Counted from the stretch's first letter, positions 50,761 through 63,296 are shown. The stretch is DNA of 64,000 nt from Icerya purchasi (GCA_039619475.1 CM077116.1:456071576-456135575); one strand, 5' to 3'. A program made the numbers and translations. Notes: generated from the sequence alone by a model not told the origin.

Positions 50761-53565
50761 TTAAAAATTTTGATCAAAGTTAAAAATATGTGCATTTCCG
50801 CATATTTCTCTGGTTTGGAATAGCCGAAATGCATTATTTAGCCTTGACTGATTTTTCAACTTTAATTTGTGAAACTGGAGACGTACTTCTATCATCTAAA
50901 ATAGTTTGGACGAATGTTATGTCATTAATTAGTACTCTTCTTGCACAACAGGTCTCTAGATTAGAACATGCAACGATGTCATTGTCTAAAACGGTTCAAG
51001 TTTGGTGTGATTTTTTGAGTTCAACCGATCGGTATTAGGCTGCCATAGTACCACTCCATTTTTTGTTCATTATTTTGAAAATATATCATATTCACCAACA
51101 TAATATACTAATACTAATGCAAGTAATGTCAAAATAAAAACGACTTACAATAAATGGACTACAAAAAAATGTTAGCATCCATAATCAACTGCATTTACAT
51201 TTAAAATGTTTGCTTGAAAGACCTTGTGAAGAATTTATGCGCGTTCCATAATGAATACAAACATATCAGAATAATAATATTCCCTCTACATGCAATGATG
51301 CAACGTTCTAAATATAGAGATAGTGGAAGACTGTGGTGAATTGGTACGGGAAAAAATGAATATTTTCAATAAATTGGCCAAAACGGAATTGGAATATAGG
51401 AAATCCAATATTAATTTATATTAATATTATAGTATTTTAAGATAAGATTAATGATTGCACAATATGGAGTGGAGGAATCCAAAACTTAATTGGATGGTTT
51501 CCACCGCTGACCACATTAAATTTTTATGTTGTCGTGAACCAGTTAGGTACACAAGCGGAATAATATAATAGATATAATAATAATAATAATAATGATAAAA
51601 CGAGAAAAGACCGAACTGCTAGTGGCTGTGCTCTGGCTCGACGACGGTAAGGTTTAGATAAATATCCCGTATTTTAAACAAAAGACGGTGATATTTATCT
51701 ATTCATCTTTTGTTCGGATACTGGTGGTGCGGGGTGACTAAAATCCGCGCTTATCGCGGAGAAAATGCGGAACTGATGGGTTTTGATCAAGCTCTTCGTA
51801 TTTTGCTTAGGAACATATATGTTTCGTAAAAGCGATCGTCGTCGATGTTGAGAAACAGATCCGCTTACGCCATTTTTAATGTTGTTTTATGTAGTCATTG
51901 ATGTAATTTATAATTAAAATTTAAAATTTCCGCATTAAATGTAAGAAGAAAGGTAACAACTCAGTATAGACGTCAGTTAATCACAAAAAAAGAATTAAAG
52001 CCTGGAATAAAAGTTCGGATCGAAATCATAAGCAAAAACAAAGGCGATTGCCACGTGTATCAGCGGTAACCAGATTCCACGCTAGCTATTCAGGGCAGAG
52101 ACTTGCATCGGTCCACAACACCAGGAAGTAGCACCAACACGTAAATTTCTAAATTATTGTATATATATATTTTCATATTCATTATTATAAAAATCTCGTT
52201 AATATTGTACGTATATGTGTGTGCGCCGAATATGATGTGATTAGTGTGCGTGTGTCGAACTGAAAGACCCCTCAGAAAAAGCTAGTCGGTTATTTTATAT
52301 AAATTAATAAAAAAAAAAAAAGTCATTATTTATATCCATTTAGTATTTTGTTGTATTTGGAATAATTGTTATAAAAACGTGGAAATTGTTTTTCCGTTGA
52401 CGAATACGGATACGCACGTATACTAAATTTGGAATTTGAGTTTAAGAAACGAGGAAACGTAGGAAGAATAAAGTAAAAAAAAAAAAGAAATAAATAAAAT
52501 TAAATTGTGTTTCTTTCCGCTGTGAGAAGAAGCAGAGGGAGGAAATACGACAATGCAAAATAAAATAATGAAAAAAAATATTAAAAAAAAATACATGCAA
52601 CGAACACTGCAACCAATTGTGCTAAAATGATCGTTCAATATTACTCTGCAAAGACCAATGCACTACCTCCTAAAGATCATCAACTTATTCCAACCCTGAA
52701 AAGTAAAAAAGGTGACTTGTTGAAGATGGCTGATATCATAATAGCCAGCATGCAAGTTTTTACAAGGAATTACCAACAAAATCTTTTTTTTTTTACACTT
52801 TTATTATTTATAATAATTTTTTTAAATTTTACTTCCAACGCACATAAATATTTTTGAAAAAGAAGCTATGTTAGATTTCAGTGTTCATTTTTTTCCTTTG
52901 ATTTCAATAAACCTATTCACATTCTGTCACATTAAGTTGAACTAGATTATTTAGCCATAATGAAGAATAATTTTTCCTGAAAACAATAGCATAAGTAATA
53001 TAAGTTTTACAAAACTGTCAATGTTACTTCTAGGTAAGGAATAATGTTTTCCTAATAAGCAACGATTTTTTTTTGTCTTCTGTAAAGTTTTACAAAAAAA
53101 TTTCTGTAAACCGTTATTCAACAGAAAACTTTAATTGTTGCTTTCAACAAATACAACACTACCAAAATATTTTATTATAATTTTACAATTTTCGACTTTT
53201 AAAATTTTGTTAGTATAAACACAATAAATATTTGACAAACTAAAAATAATATAAAAGAAATGTAAAGAAAGACTGTGAATGATGGTTCAATATTTTACTA
53301 CCTATTCTGGTGGTTGAAAGAGTTAGCTCAGAATTATAATGTTCTAAGCGCGAATGATCGATTTTTATAAATCCACCTTTGTTTAATTCGGTCTGTATTC
53401 CACCGACTGATTTTTGGAAATCCATCGTATACAGCATTAATTTGATATTCAGGTAGATTCGTAGCTGTCAATGTCTTTTGAAATTTTATATCAATCGAGG
53501 GAAAAAGGTGAATTCCCGGTAAGGCTTATTTAAGGTATTTATTGCAACAGACAACTGTTTATTAA
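50761..53565. other. Long gap without a gene I can support
   Basis: AT-rich. Notable are an (ATA)n run near 51570, GGTGCGGGGTGAC with CGCGCTTATCGCG near 51733-51757, and a minus-strand frame at 53240-53437 containing SVGGIQTELNKGGFIKI that I cannot assign. A 76-codon ORF at 52627 has no family resemblance. Confidence 0.4.
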
Positions 53566-53571
53566 TTAGGT

Positions 53572-54033
53572 AGAACCGTTGTTGATTACAACGAATATCC
53601 GGAGATTTCGTGCAAAGAAAATAATAATGATGTATACAATATTCCAGCACACAAACCGCCCCCTATATCAAAGAAAACAGGCTTCTTTGATAAAAATTTA
53701 TTGGTTTTTAAGAGGGATCAAAATCTAAAGAGATCGAAATCCTTCCTTTCATCAGATGAAGAAAAAAGAAGTCTAGAACGGAAACATATTTCCAAGAGAA
53801 CAACCTTCGAAAACTCAAATGTAAAGCCACCTTACGTAGACAATCGAACACACAATATGACATTCATGAATCAACCGTTGAAATCCGCTAATCCAGAAGC
53901 TAGTGATCAAGCCCAAAAATCAAAGCAATTGTCTACTAAAAATAATTCAATTAATATCACTAAAAAAAGCGTAGATCTTAATCAAAAAAATAGAAACAGT
54001 AAAGATAATAAAACTAATATAAGTAAAAAGTAA
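53572..54033 (+). pseudogene. I-type ORF1 C-terminal tail (element B)
   Basis: The frame VVDYNEYPEISCKENNN...PPPISKKTGFF leads into a Lys/Ser/Asn-rich tail that ends in KTNISKK and a TAA at 54031-54033. Position and composition match the tail after the zinc knuckles in element A's ORF1 (FPPLP...). The capsid-like part and the knuckles are missing. ORF2 follows after 121 bp. Confidence 0.55.
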
Positions 54034-54154
54034 TATTCATTTCTGCTTTTCTCAATTATTATTATACTATATTTACTTAGTACTATGTGTGCCAATTTCT
54101 TTTGTGTACATATATTATTACTATAGTTTATAATTTCTTTATATACTTCCAAAT

Positions 54155-57100
54155 ATGCTAAAAGTACTACAGTGGAATTCGAGAAGTGTTCTCTCGAATA
54201 AAGGTGATTTAGAAATATTTCTGGCAACACATGATACAGATATTGTGCTTTTAGCAGAGACCTGGTTATCGCCAGTAAAAACGTTTAACATCAACAACTA
54301 TAACTGCTATCGGGATGACAGGGAGGATGGATATGGTGGAGTAGCATTACTAATTAAAAATGGTATTAACCATAAATTACTTTCCATGGACTTAACGGAG
54401 TGTAATAATAATACAAGATCAAACGCCATTTGTGTTTATGTTAGCTATAAACAGTTCAAAGGCATTTTTATCTCTATTATTCTCCTCCGGGGCATAATAT
54501 TGATTCGGCATTTATTCTCAATGAATTAGACAGTCTAGGCAACATACCCATTATCTTCGCCGGTGATTTCAATGCGTTAAACTCCCTATGGGGCTGCAAT
54601 CGAAATGACACGAAGGGCGGGGAAATTTTAAAAATTATTACTAATTCTCAGCTGTGTTTGATGAATGATGGTTCTCCTACTAGAATAGATGGTCCCGTTT
54701 ATACCAGTAATCCAGTAGATTTAACATTAGTCTCATCCGACATTTATCTCGACTGCTCATGGATGGGCGCTCCCCTATCTCTGGGAAGCGACCATTTCCC
54801 AATAATGATTGAAATCTACTGTGGAACGTCAAGTACCTCGAATTCATATAATACTAGAGGAGTTGTCAGCCGAAAGGCCTGGAGATTTAGGGACGCAGAT
54901 TGGGTTAAACTTAGAGATCTGATGGAACGAGATATTGGTAGTGTTGAATCTGCGAATTCGTTCTTAGAGAAATATAAAATTTTTTGTACAGTTCTGAACT
55001 GTTCCTTAGATAACTCTGTGCCTCTCGCTCACCCATATAAGGGGAAGAAATCCCCTTCTCCTTGGTGGAACGAAGACTGTAAAAATAAGATTAATGAGCG
55101 TAATGCTGCTCTACGGAGATTTCGAATGGATGGCTCAATGAACGCATACCTGAACTATAGAAGGATTTCAGCTGAAACTCGTAGAATTTTGAAGAGAGCT
55201 AAGAGGGACTCTTGGGAAAATTATTGTGCGAAGTTCAATAGAAACACCCCCTTGAAAGAAATTTGGTCATTAGCCAAGAGATTTAAAAACAAAAACTACC
55301 ATTCTAAAGATGCTGCAGACACCTCTTGGTTCGAAGACTTTACAGATAGAGTTGCTCCTCCTTACGTCCCCTCTGTAAAAGAAGTACCTGATTCTACAAT
55401 CCCCCCATTTACCTCCCACTTTTTGTCTAGCCCTATTAGTTATAATGAGCTATTCCTACCGATAAGAAATAAAAAAGACTCTTCTCCGGGTTTAGATGGC
55501 ATAACATACTCTGTCATAAACAATCTAGGTGAAAACTCTAAACAGTACCTACTGGATATATTTAATGGTTTTTTACACGAACGTGTTTTTCCGCCACAGT
55601 GGTCGAAATTCCTGGTAGTTGCTATTCCCAAGGCCGGCAAACCTTCTAATAAAGCATCATCGTACAGACCGATTGCGCTGGCTTCGTGTTTCAGGAAATG
55701 TTTCGAGATTGTATTCAAGAACAGACTCACATGGTGGACTGAAAATAATAACATTTTCCCGCACGGTCTGTTTGGTTTCAGACCTGGCCTAGGAACCATA
55801 GATTGCACCGCCCATCTACTTAATGACATCTACCTCTCCTTTTTAAACAAAGAGTTTTTAGTTGCGACCTTCTTGGATATAGAGGGAGCCTTTGATAATG
55901 TATCGATTCCCATTTTAGTAGAAAGGTTAAGATAATCGGGTATCCCTGTTAGTTTTGCTAAATTCATCTGTTCACTTTTTTCAAAGAGAACCCTTTTTTT
56001 CCTTAATCCAGGCAAACAAAAATTCATTATTAAGCATGCTTACACGGGTCTGGCTCAGGGCTCTGTTTTGAGTCCAATATTATTTAATTTTTATGTATTA
56101 GCTTTATTTCATACACCGATACCGCCAAACTCACGAATTTTGTCATATGCTGATGATTTTGTTATCTATAGTATTCATAAGAATGTCTCTCGCTGTGTTC
56201 GCGAAAATCAACTTTGTGTATCTCGTTGTAATGGAACATTACATGATATTGGGCTTAATATATCTCCCGCTAAGTCAGCATTTTTCATCTGTACAACTAG
56301 ATTATCCTTTTCTCGTGATCTTGCAATTCACATCGGTGAACGAGCCTATTCCCATGGTTACTTGCGTTAAGTATTTGGGGATGCATTTGGATATGAAGCT
56401 TACCTGGTCTCGCCACATATTACTACTCCATAAACAAACCTTACAAATTACTAACTTGCTGAAAGCCATTGGTAACAGCTCCTGGGGCGCGGATCCAGCA
56501 ATTCTTAACTTAATTTTTAGAACCCTAATTATTTCTCGTCTTGACTATGGTTCCATGTTCTACGGTTCGGCCTCCAGATCTAATCTGTCTAAACTTGATA
56601 TTATACAAAACCTTTGCCTGCGAATTATTACCGGTAATCTGAGGTCTTCTCCGATTGCTTGTCTCCAGATCGAGAATAAAACACCTCCCCTATTTATAAA
56701 AAGGAATGTTCTTACTGATCGATATGCGCTCAAATATTGTAATTACCGATTTCCCTCTCTAGTGCATCAACTCAAAGTTATCAGCACCCATTGGAGATTT
56801 GTTTCTTCTAAGTTACCATTATTAGCAAGACGAATCTCGATCTATCACAAGTATTGCTTCGCTCTTATTCCTAAGGTTCCATCTCACTATTTCTCTTATA
56901 CGTTTTTCATTAATATAATAAATATAAATATTGACACCACATTAGTTCAGAAAATTAAAGATACTAATCTATCGTTATCCGTACTGTGGTTCAATAATTT
57001 TATTAATAACAAATATCCGGATTGCATCAAAATATTTACAGATGGTGCTAAGCTCATAGGTCCCCATAGTCTCACTGGTTCCGCTTTCATTGTAGCTAAC

Positions 57101-57907
57101 GTTACAATTCAAAAATTCAAGCTGCCTCCTGATGCATCTGTTTTTACCGCCGAACTGTTGGCTATCGATAAGGCTCTTGATTTCATATTAAATGTTCTTA
57201 ACCCGGATAATAAATTTACAATTTTCTCCGATAGCCTGGGTGCCCTGATCGCCCTAGATCATAGTTCGTTTAATTATAAATGTCACCCGCTTATTTACGA
57301 GATCAAAACTAAATACCTTCAAATTATTAATAACAATGGCTGTTTAAACTTTTGTTGGATTCCCAGTCATCGCGGGATTGGGCTAAATGATGACGTTGAT
57401 GCCGCGGCTAAATGCGCTGCCTTGAATGGAATTATATTCCCGTTCATTCCTTCCTCAGACTTATATCACAGGAGTCAGGCCACTGCCTTGGAGGATTGGA
57501 TAACTTATAGAGATAGGCAGAATACTGGTAGATATTACAATATGGTTCAGTCTGATATACCTTCGCTTCCTTGGTATTTCGATATTCCACAGTCTATCCC
57601 CGGTCGTCTTATTCGTAAGTATGTCACACTAGTTTGTAGATTGCGTATGGGGCATTCCCGAGTGCCTCTAAATTTTGCAGACTCCTCTGGATGCAACAGT
57701 AATCATACTAGGTCTACCTTCATTGATGACATTAATCATTTGCTGTTCAGCTGTGACAAATACGAGCACAATAGGAAAAGGTTTTATAAAGAATTAATTT
57801 CATGCGGATTGTTCCCTCCATATAGTGTTCATTACTTACTGTGTTCTGGACATACAGCAATTTTTATTATGGTTCGCTTTATAATTAATAATAACATTTT
57901 GATTTAA
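54155..57907 (+). pseudogene. I-type LINE ORF2 (element B): endonuclease, RT, RNase H; broken
   Basis: The ATG at 54155 begins MLKVLQWNSRSVLSNK. Endonuclease: LLAETWLS, DGYGGVALLIKNG; a shift near 54490, then FAGDFNALNSLWG and GSDHFPIMI. RT: SSPGLDGITYSV, SYRPIALASCFRKCFE, FGFRPGLGTIDC, ATFLDIEGAFDNVS (motif A), a nonsense codon at 55933, GLAQGSVLSPILFN (motif B), LSYADDFVIYS (YADD), and a shift near 56340. RNase H: IFTDGAK, FTAELLAIDKAL, FSDSLGALI, WIPSHRGIGLNDDVD (complete set). The Cys/His block HLLFSCDKYE ends it; stop at 57907. Only two shifts and one stop separate it from an open frame. Confidence 0.88.
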
Positions 57908-58224
57908 TTATAATATTAGTAAATAGAAAAAAAGTATATAAATAAATAAATAAAAATAAAAAAAAAAGAAATAAAAAAAAAAAAAAAAAAAAGAACAAGA
58001 TAGAGAAAAAAGAAAATTAAGGAAAGATTTTATTAAAGGAACCAGAATTTTTTTATTTTATTTTATTTACTTTTTTTTCTTTTTCGTTTCTTTTCTTATT
58101 TATTGAAGTTTATTACTTTATTGATGAAGTCGGTTAGTTTTATTTCATTTTATTCTTTATCAATCTATTTGTTACATTCCTTATTCAATTATTTATTTTT
58201 CTTACAACTTCCTTTTCCCATCAG

Positions 58225-58503
58225 GCATTGTGAACATTGCCAGGCAACTGTGGTCATATTGTAAGATGGGAATTTTTCAATTTTTAATTTGTATTTCTCA
58301 TTTTGTCTTTTTGTTTTTTGTTTTCTCCTCTGAAAGAAAAATCTGATCTCTGTTTATTAAGTTTCATCAGGCATTGTGGGCACTGCTCTGCAGTTGCGGC
58401 CATAATGTAGAATGATAACCCAATTTAATTTCTTCTTTGTTTTTCCTTGGTTAATTTCATTGCGCATTGTGGGCACTGCTCTGCAGTTGCGGCCATAATG
58501 TAG
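58225..58503 (+). repeat. Three hairpin repeats in the 3' region of element B
   Basis: Units at 58225-58263, 58371-58410 and 58464-58503. Units 2 and 3 fold as CATTGTGG-GC-ACTGC-tct-GCAGT-t-GC-gg-CCATAATG. Unit 1 has TTGC-cag-GCAA instead of ACTGC/GCAGT, with pairing kept. Spacers between units are unrelated. Confidence 0.7.
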
Positions 58504-58616
58504 AATAGAATGAAATTTCCTTCTCTGCTTTTTAGTCCTTTTTCTGTTAATATTAATTTTCCATATCTATTCATAGTGTAGCTTGCTGGCCAAATGAGTT
58601 GTATTTATTCAGGCCA

Positions 58617-58649
<33 letters not shown>

Positions 58650-58679
58650 TTGGGGAAAAATTTACTAGTTGAATATTTT

Positions 58680-58960
58680 TAAAAAACCATCACATAAATA
58701 AACATAAAAAATTCGATGTATAAAGTATCATATGTAATACATGTAATAAAACATATGTAGGTCAAACTAGTAGAACGTTCCAAATACGTTATAATGAATA
58801 TATCGCCTCCATTAAACATGGCCATATAGAAAAGTCTTCAGTCGCCAAACATATTATAATAAACGTAAGCTTACCTATAATACAAATAATGATACGACTA
58901 TTCCAAAATATATATCAGAAAAAACTTTATAAAACCTGCCGTTAAATAAAAAAATCTATT
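58680..58960 (+). pseudogene. Penelope-like element fragment, GIY-YIG endonuclease end
   Basis: With shifts the reading is CNTCNKTYVGQTSRTFQIRY, then KHGHIEKSSVAKHII. The C-x2-C just before a (V/I)GQT-R-F--RY-EH pattern is the GIY-YIG domain at the C-terminus of Penelope-like elements. The GIY start and the RT are absent. A related fragment is on the minus strand at 62465-63010. Confidence 0.65.
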
Positions 58961-59367
58961 AGCCGGAAAATTATAGGGAAAGAATGGAATTTTGTTTTGT
59001 TACTACTGATAATGTTTCATCAACCCAGCATATTTTATACATATAAAAAAGAACTTCGTAATTTATTATTGGGTAAAGTACAATAAAACATGTATTTATT
59101 TTTCGCTTCAATGATTTTTTTTTTTTTTTATCAAAACTATCGTTTGACTATTTTTACTGTTTTTCCTGGTTTTACAACAAAATTCCCGGCATATTCCCAG
59201 TTTTTTCGTAGTATGCAAAATTATCAGCTTAGTCCCGATTTCCCAGTTAGGTGGCCAGCCTACTTGTCGAATGTGTTTCAGTCGCATGACATTCAGTCAA
59301 ATATAGATCCAATAAAGATCCAACTCCAATTTACCAAGCAAATCAAAAAATCCGGTTATACACTCCT

Positions 59368-59840
59368 ATGAAAATTACAATGGAAATAGATAACAATATT
59401 AAAGTAAAGAAGGCGCCTGGTATAGATGATATTGCTCCAAGTGTACATATACTTACGGAAGTGACGCGTAAAGCAGTGGTTCTTCTCACATATTTGTCTA
59501 ACGCATGTCGGTGGTTAAAATACATACCAATATGCTTCGAAACAGCGCAGATTATATTAATAAAATAAACAGATAAACCAGATGATGAGGTAACATCCTA
59601 ACAAACTATTTCTATTCTTCCTGTCATTTCAAAACTATTGGAAAAACTGCTATTAAAACGGTCTCTACGCTTAGTTCAGGATAGCCTACAAATGCATCGG
59701 TTTGGCTTCTGTCAACATCATCTAAAAATCGATTAAGTCCATCGGGATACATCAATTATTCAACAATCGTTGGAATCGACAAAATACTATGCTGCAGTGT
59801 TCCTCAATGTTTCAAGCAGTCGATAAAGTTTGACACAAAG
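59368..59840 (+). pseudogene. Jockey-type LINE RT fragment
   Basis: Blocks, with several shifts: KVKKAPGIDDIAPSV, LTEVTRKAVVLLTYL, ICFETAQIILIK, ISILPVISKLLEKLLLKR, HRFGFCQHH and AAVFLNVSS, where the motif A Asp should follow but the sequence reads N and ends. Right of 59840 nothing of the element is left. Confidence 0.7.
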
Positions 59841-59991
59841 GTAATTTTTCTAAACATATGAAGAAACCTACTAACAATAAGATGAATTGTAATTTTACAA
59901 TCTTTATGTATAAACCCTACATGTATTGTAATTTGACGAAACTGTTTATCAATTTTTCTCAACAAGCTTCTTAGATTCACAAATATTATTT

Positions 59992-60215
59992 GTATTTTGA
60001 TTTACTATATTTTTTTGTAAAATTACAAAAATATATTGTAATTGAAATCACAATGAAATCATTGGAAGTTTAAAAATCTTTTTATTATTTTTATAACTTT
60101 GGCTGTAACACTATAGTGTTTCGTAATTTTACTGAAATATTTTGTTAGTCTCAAACCAATCGTAATTTTATGTTCGTATTTTGATTTACCATATTTTTTT
60201 GTAAAATTACAAAAA
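59992..60215. repeat. Direct repeat with TTTTTGTAAAATTACAAAAA palindrome
   Basis: GTATTTTGATTTAC(T/C)ATATTTTTTT followed by GTAAAATTACAAAAA occurs at 59992-60030 and 60176-60215. Each unit holds a perfect AT palindrome. The stretch 59841-60229 contains no gene. Confidence 0.6.
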
Positions 60216-60229
60216 AACAGTGCTAATTT

Positions 60230-60362
60230 CAGGCGCGGCTCGTGTATAAGGGCTGCAGGGTTGCAGCCCCGCCAAATAAATTCTCCATATATTTATTTTA
60301 TATTCAAGATAGTAAAAATCACTTAATATTAAAGTTTCACGATTAAAAAATTCATTTCTTTT
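60230..60362 (+). mobile_element. Orphan left end of the ZMYM-type hAT
   Basis: CAGGCGCGGCTCGTGTATAA and the following 130 bp match 36924-37055 with few changes and a short deletion near CTCC-ATATA. It breaks off where the I-type fragment begins, at about 60365. No right end or duplication. Confidence 0.88.
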
Positions 60363-60408
60363 CGCTTTGGTCTTAATCCTCCGGGTCGACTAGGCTAAAT
60401 TCAGCTCA

Positions 60409-62024
60409 ATGGCGGATTCCTATGTCTCAAGAATACAAGATGTCTATGATTCTCAGTGTCAATATAACTCTTTCATCCTAGTAATTACTAATGCTCTTTC
60501 TTTGTCGTTTCCCTCTTCCCGTTTTCCCTCGCAAACTAAACATAAATTCTCTTCCTATTTATGGTGGAACCATGAGTGTAAACGTGCTTATGACCTTAGT
60601 TCTCGAACGTTCAGAACCTTCCGCTCCAATTCGACTTTGGAGAACTTTCTCGCACGCAAACGGGATAATGCCAAAACTAGATCTACAATAAAAGCCGCTG
60701 AGAGAATTTCATGGAAAAAGTACTGCTCTTCTTTTATACGAAATACCCTTCTCCCGCGGATTTGGATTCTTGCCAGGGCTTTTAAATCTTCGTCTGCCGG
60801 TCATTCCTCTAACCACTTCCCCTCTGATGACAACCTTTCTATCTTTATCGACTCAATCCCCCCCCCTATGTTCCATGCCTCGAGGAAACGATGTTATCGT
60901 CTACTCTTATCCTCTCCCCTCATTTTCTTACCTCTCCTTTTCATAATAATGAGCTCCAACTTGCCTTACATAAGGCGTCTAAATCCTCACCTGGAATCGA
61001 TAGAATTCCCTACCTTGTTCTCCAAAATCTATCTGACAGTGCTCTTCAGTTCATGAATTAGTTGTTTAATTCCTTTGTTGATACATGCAGTACTCCCTCC
61101 TCTCGAAACACATTTATTGTCATTCCTATTACCAAAAAGAATTCCTCTTCTTTTCGACCTATCTCACCCGCCTCCTGCCTTAGAAAGCTCTTTGAAGATA
61201 TTCTCAATAGGCGTCTCTTTTGGTGGTTGGAAAACTTGAATATCCTTCCTAGTAATATGTTTGGTTTTTGTCCGGGCCTTGGTCCAGCTGATTGTATAAG
61301 CTTTTTTGTATCTGATATATATGAATCTTTTATTGACAAAAAATACACCTTGGCATCGGTCTATCCACTGTCGTCTACAACAGATTCGCCTTCAAGAAAG
61401 GTATTTCGTGGTCTTCCGCAGGGCTCTCGTCTCGGTCCCACTTTGTTTAATATCTATATGCTCAATGTTGCCACTCTCCCTATTTCTTCCTCTTCCCTGT
61501 TCTATGCAGACGATATTCTTCTTTACTCCTCAGCCATGGATATCACAGCTGCCAACGAGGAACTTAACGGATCACTAACCGTCTTGCATCTTTCTCTTTC
61601 TTGCATTCCTCTATCTGTCTCTTCTTCTAAATCCTCCTGCGTTGTATTCTCTCTCCGTCCTTACAATTTAGACTCTGTCAATGTTTCTCTGAATATTCTT
61701 CCTATTTCCCTAGTCAACTGTTTCTGCTATCTTGGAGTGTTTCTAAATAGCCGCTTGTCCTTCTTTGAGCACATTAATTTCCTTAATATTTCTTGCCGCA
61801 AACGACTCAACCTGTTCAGGGCCCTGTCACATACGAGATGGGGCAGTGATCCTCAAATCCTAATTCTGCTGTACAAATCAATCATATTATCTAAACTAGA
61901 TTACTGTTCCTTCATATATGGCAATGCCTCAAAATCTCTCCTCTCCAAACTGGATTTATCACAAAATTTGGTTCTTCGTTTTTCATTATGTGTTATTTCT
62001 TCCTGCAATCGCTTGTCTCAATAA
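60409..62024 (+). pseudogene. I-type LINE ORF2 fragment (element C), RT motif A deleted
   Basis: Resembles element A throughout: YLWWNHECKRAYDLSSRTFR, KYCSSFIRNT, and, after shifts near 60900-61060, TCSTPSSRNTFIVIPI, FRPISPASCLRKLFE, MFGFCPGLGPADCI. The D-containing motif A is deleted: YTLASV is joined to YPLSSTTDSPSRK, and the frame then gives VFRGLPQGSRLGPTLFN (motif B), LFYADDILLYSS (YADD) and the thumb CYLGVFLNSRLSF. It ends at TAA 62022-62024; RNase H is not present. The deletion of motif A removes an essential aspartate. Confidence 0.82.
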
Positions 62025-62199
62025 TATGATAAGTTATATATTTTAAAACCCTTAAATTATGTTACAAAAGTTATATATTTTTATATATTGCACGGACACA
62101 GAGTACCTTTCAATTCATTAAAACATATAACTTTATTTATATTAAATTATTACTTAAATTAAAATACAAGTTTTACAAACATAATTAATTCACAAAATA

Positions 62200-63015
62200 T
62201 ATATAAAAATTGGTCCTACCGGTTTCGTCTACTTGACATATTCATGGACTGAATTTTGTTGTATTATTTATTTACATGTTTGGTCATTATTAAAGATATA
62301 GATCCATATATTATAATTGTTGGTCTATGTAATATAAAATTTTAAATTTAATAAATAATAATGAATTAAATATAAAAATAAAGGTAAATATATAGTTACA
62401 ATTGAATAATATGGAACAATATAATTAAATGATGCGTATGAATTTGTATGAAACTATTAGTATTTTATTTTTGGTTTTCATAAAGTTTTATATTATATAA
62501 AGTGTTTTGTGGTATTGTTTGTTGTATATTTAATATTTTATCTTTGTATTTATTAATGTAATATTCTTCAGCTATATTTAAGAGTTTATTATCTGTAACT
62601 ATTTTTAAAATTAGCATGTCTGTTTGTATATTGTAAGTTATTGTATGGTTTTGTTGTATTATATGGTCAGCAAATGTTGATTTATCAAAATACTTATATT
62701 TAATTGCGTATACATGTTCTTTATATCTAGTTTTGAAATTCCTTTTTGTTTGTCCTATGTAAACTTTATTACAATTATTACATCTTAATAAATATATTCC
62801 TGGTTTTTTGTATATGGTATCATTATTATTATTTTCTGAGTTTAGAGTTATCAACTTATTTAATAGTTTATTGTTTGTTTTAAATCCAATTTTATTATTT
62901 TTGAAAATGTTTGTTAATGTATTTATATTTTGATTAATATATGTAAATGTTATCCATTCTTCTTTCCTATTTTTTGATTGATTTATTATATTTTTATTTT
63001 TATTTTTATATTTTA
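62200..63015 (-). mobile_element. Penelope-like element, 5'-truncated, minus strand
   Basis: The 3' part of the element runs left from about 63015. It contains the GIY-YIG reading frame and, below 62465, an AT-rich 3' region with a GACGAAACCGGTAGGACC block near 62215-62235. It separates element C from another I-type piece. Its RT part is missing. Confidence 0.7.
62465..63010 (-). pseudogene. Penelope GIY-YIG endonuclease domain (C-terminal part)
   Basis: The open frame shows TYINQNINTLTNIFKNNKI, GFKTNNKLLNKL, then KKPGIYLLRCNNC (GIY), KVYIGQTKRNFKTRYKEH (YIG-type core with the Arg), then STFADHIIQQNH and AEEYYINKYKD (Glu). This GIY-YIG pattern is the integration endonuclease of Penelope-like elements. 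The frame is uninterrupted from here to the TAA. Upstream of 63010 the same frame runs on through antisense LINE sequence, which is accidental; no RT is there. Confidence 0.82.
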
Positions 63016-63017
63016 TT

Positions 63018-63296
63018 TTGTTTCGTATTCCTTCTCCCTCCAATGGATGGGCTCTCAATAAATCCGTTCCTTCTTTGCCTAACTCTACTTCAGAAAGTTG
63101 TCTTCCCGGAAATCTTACTAATATCAATCCTTTATCCTCAGCTACTCTGAACTCTTCCTCTTCGGATCTTCCTCCCTTAATTAATAATATTTCAACAGCG
63201 GTTCTAGAGCTCCTTTCTTTAAACAACATTGCTTCCTCATCATCCTTTGCTGATTCTCTTTCTCGTTTCCTCTCTAATAATATACATCCTAAATAA
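63018..63296 (+). pseudogene. I-type LINE ORF1 C-terminal tail (element D)
   Basis: The Ser/Asn/Pro-rich frame ends with STAVLELLSLNNI and ADSLSRFLSNNIHPK before TAA at 63294-63296. The ending resembles the last residues of element A's ORF1 (LLSALRNFNI...). The codon bias (T/C-rich) is the same. N-terminal part replaced by the Penelope insertion. Confidence 0.5.

Larger units (their letters stand above)
53566..58647 (+). mobile_element. I-type LINE (element B), 5'-truncated, with long structured 3' region
   Basis: It has the C-terminal part of ORF1, an ORF2 with endonuclease, RT and RNase H, then an A-rich run (57945-57993), a 3' segment with three hairpin repeats, and a second poly(A) run (58620-58647). 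The two A-runs resemble the layout of element 2. No target duplication was found. It is a different family from element A, but shares its gene order. Confidence 0.8.

Noticed and set aside
52627..52857. 76-codon ORF starting MIVQYYSAKTNALPPKDHQ
   Set aside because: No motif, ends in low-complexity Phe/Leu/Ile; not enough for a gene.
53240..53490. Minus-strand frame with SVGGIQTELNKGGFIKI
   Set aside because: Looks like a protein fragment, perhaps of a virus-like element, but I cannot name a family and it has no neighbours that support it.
62465..63229. 254-codon minus-strand ORF as a single protein
   Set aside because: Its first ~70 residues are antisense to an I-type ORF1 tail; only 62465-63010 is Penelope. 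The fusion is accidental.
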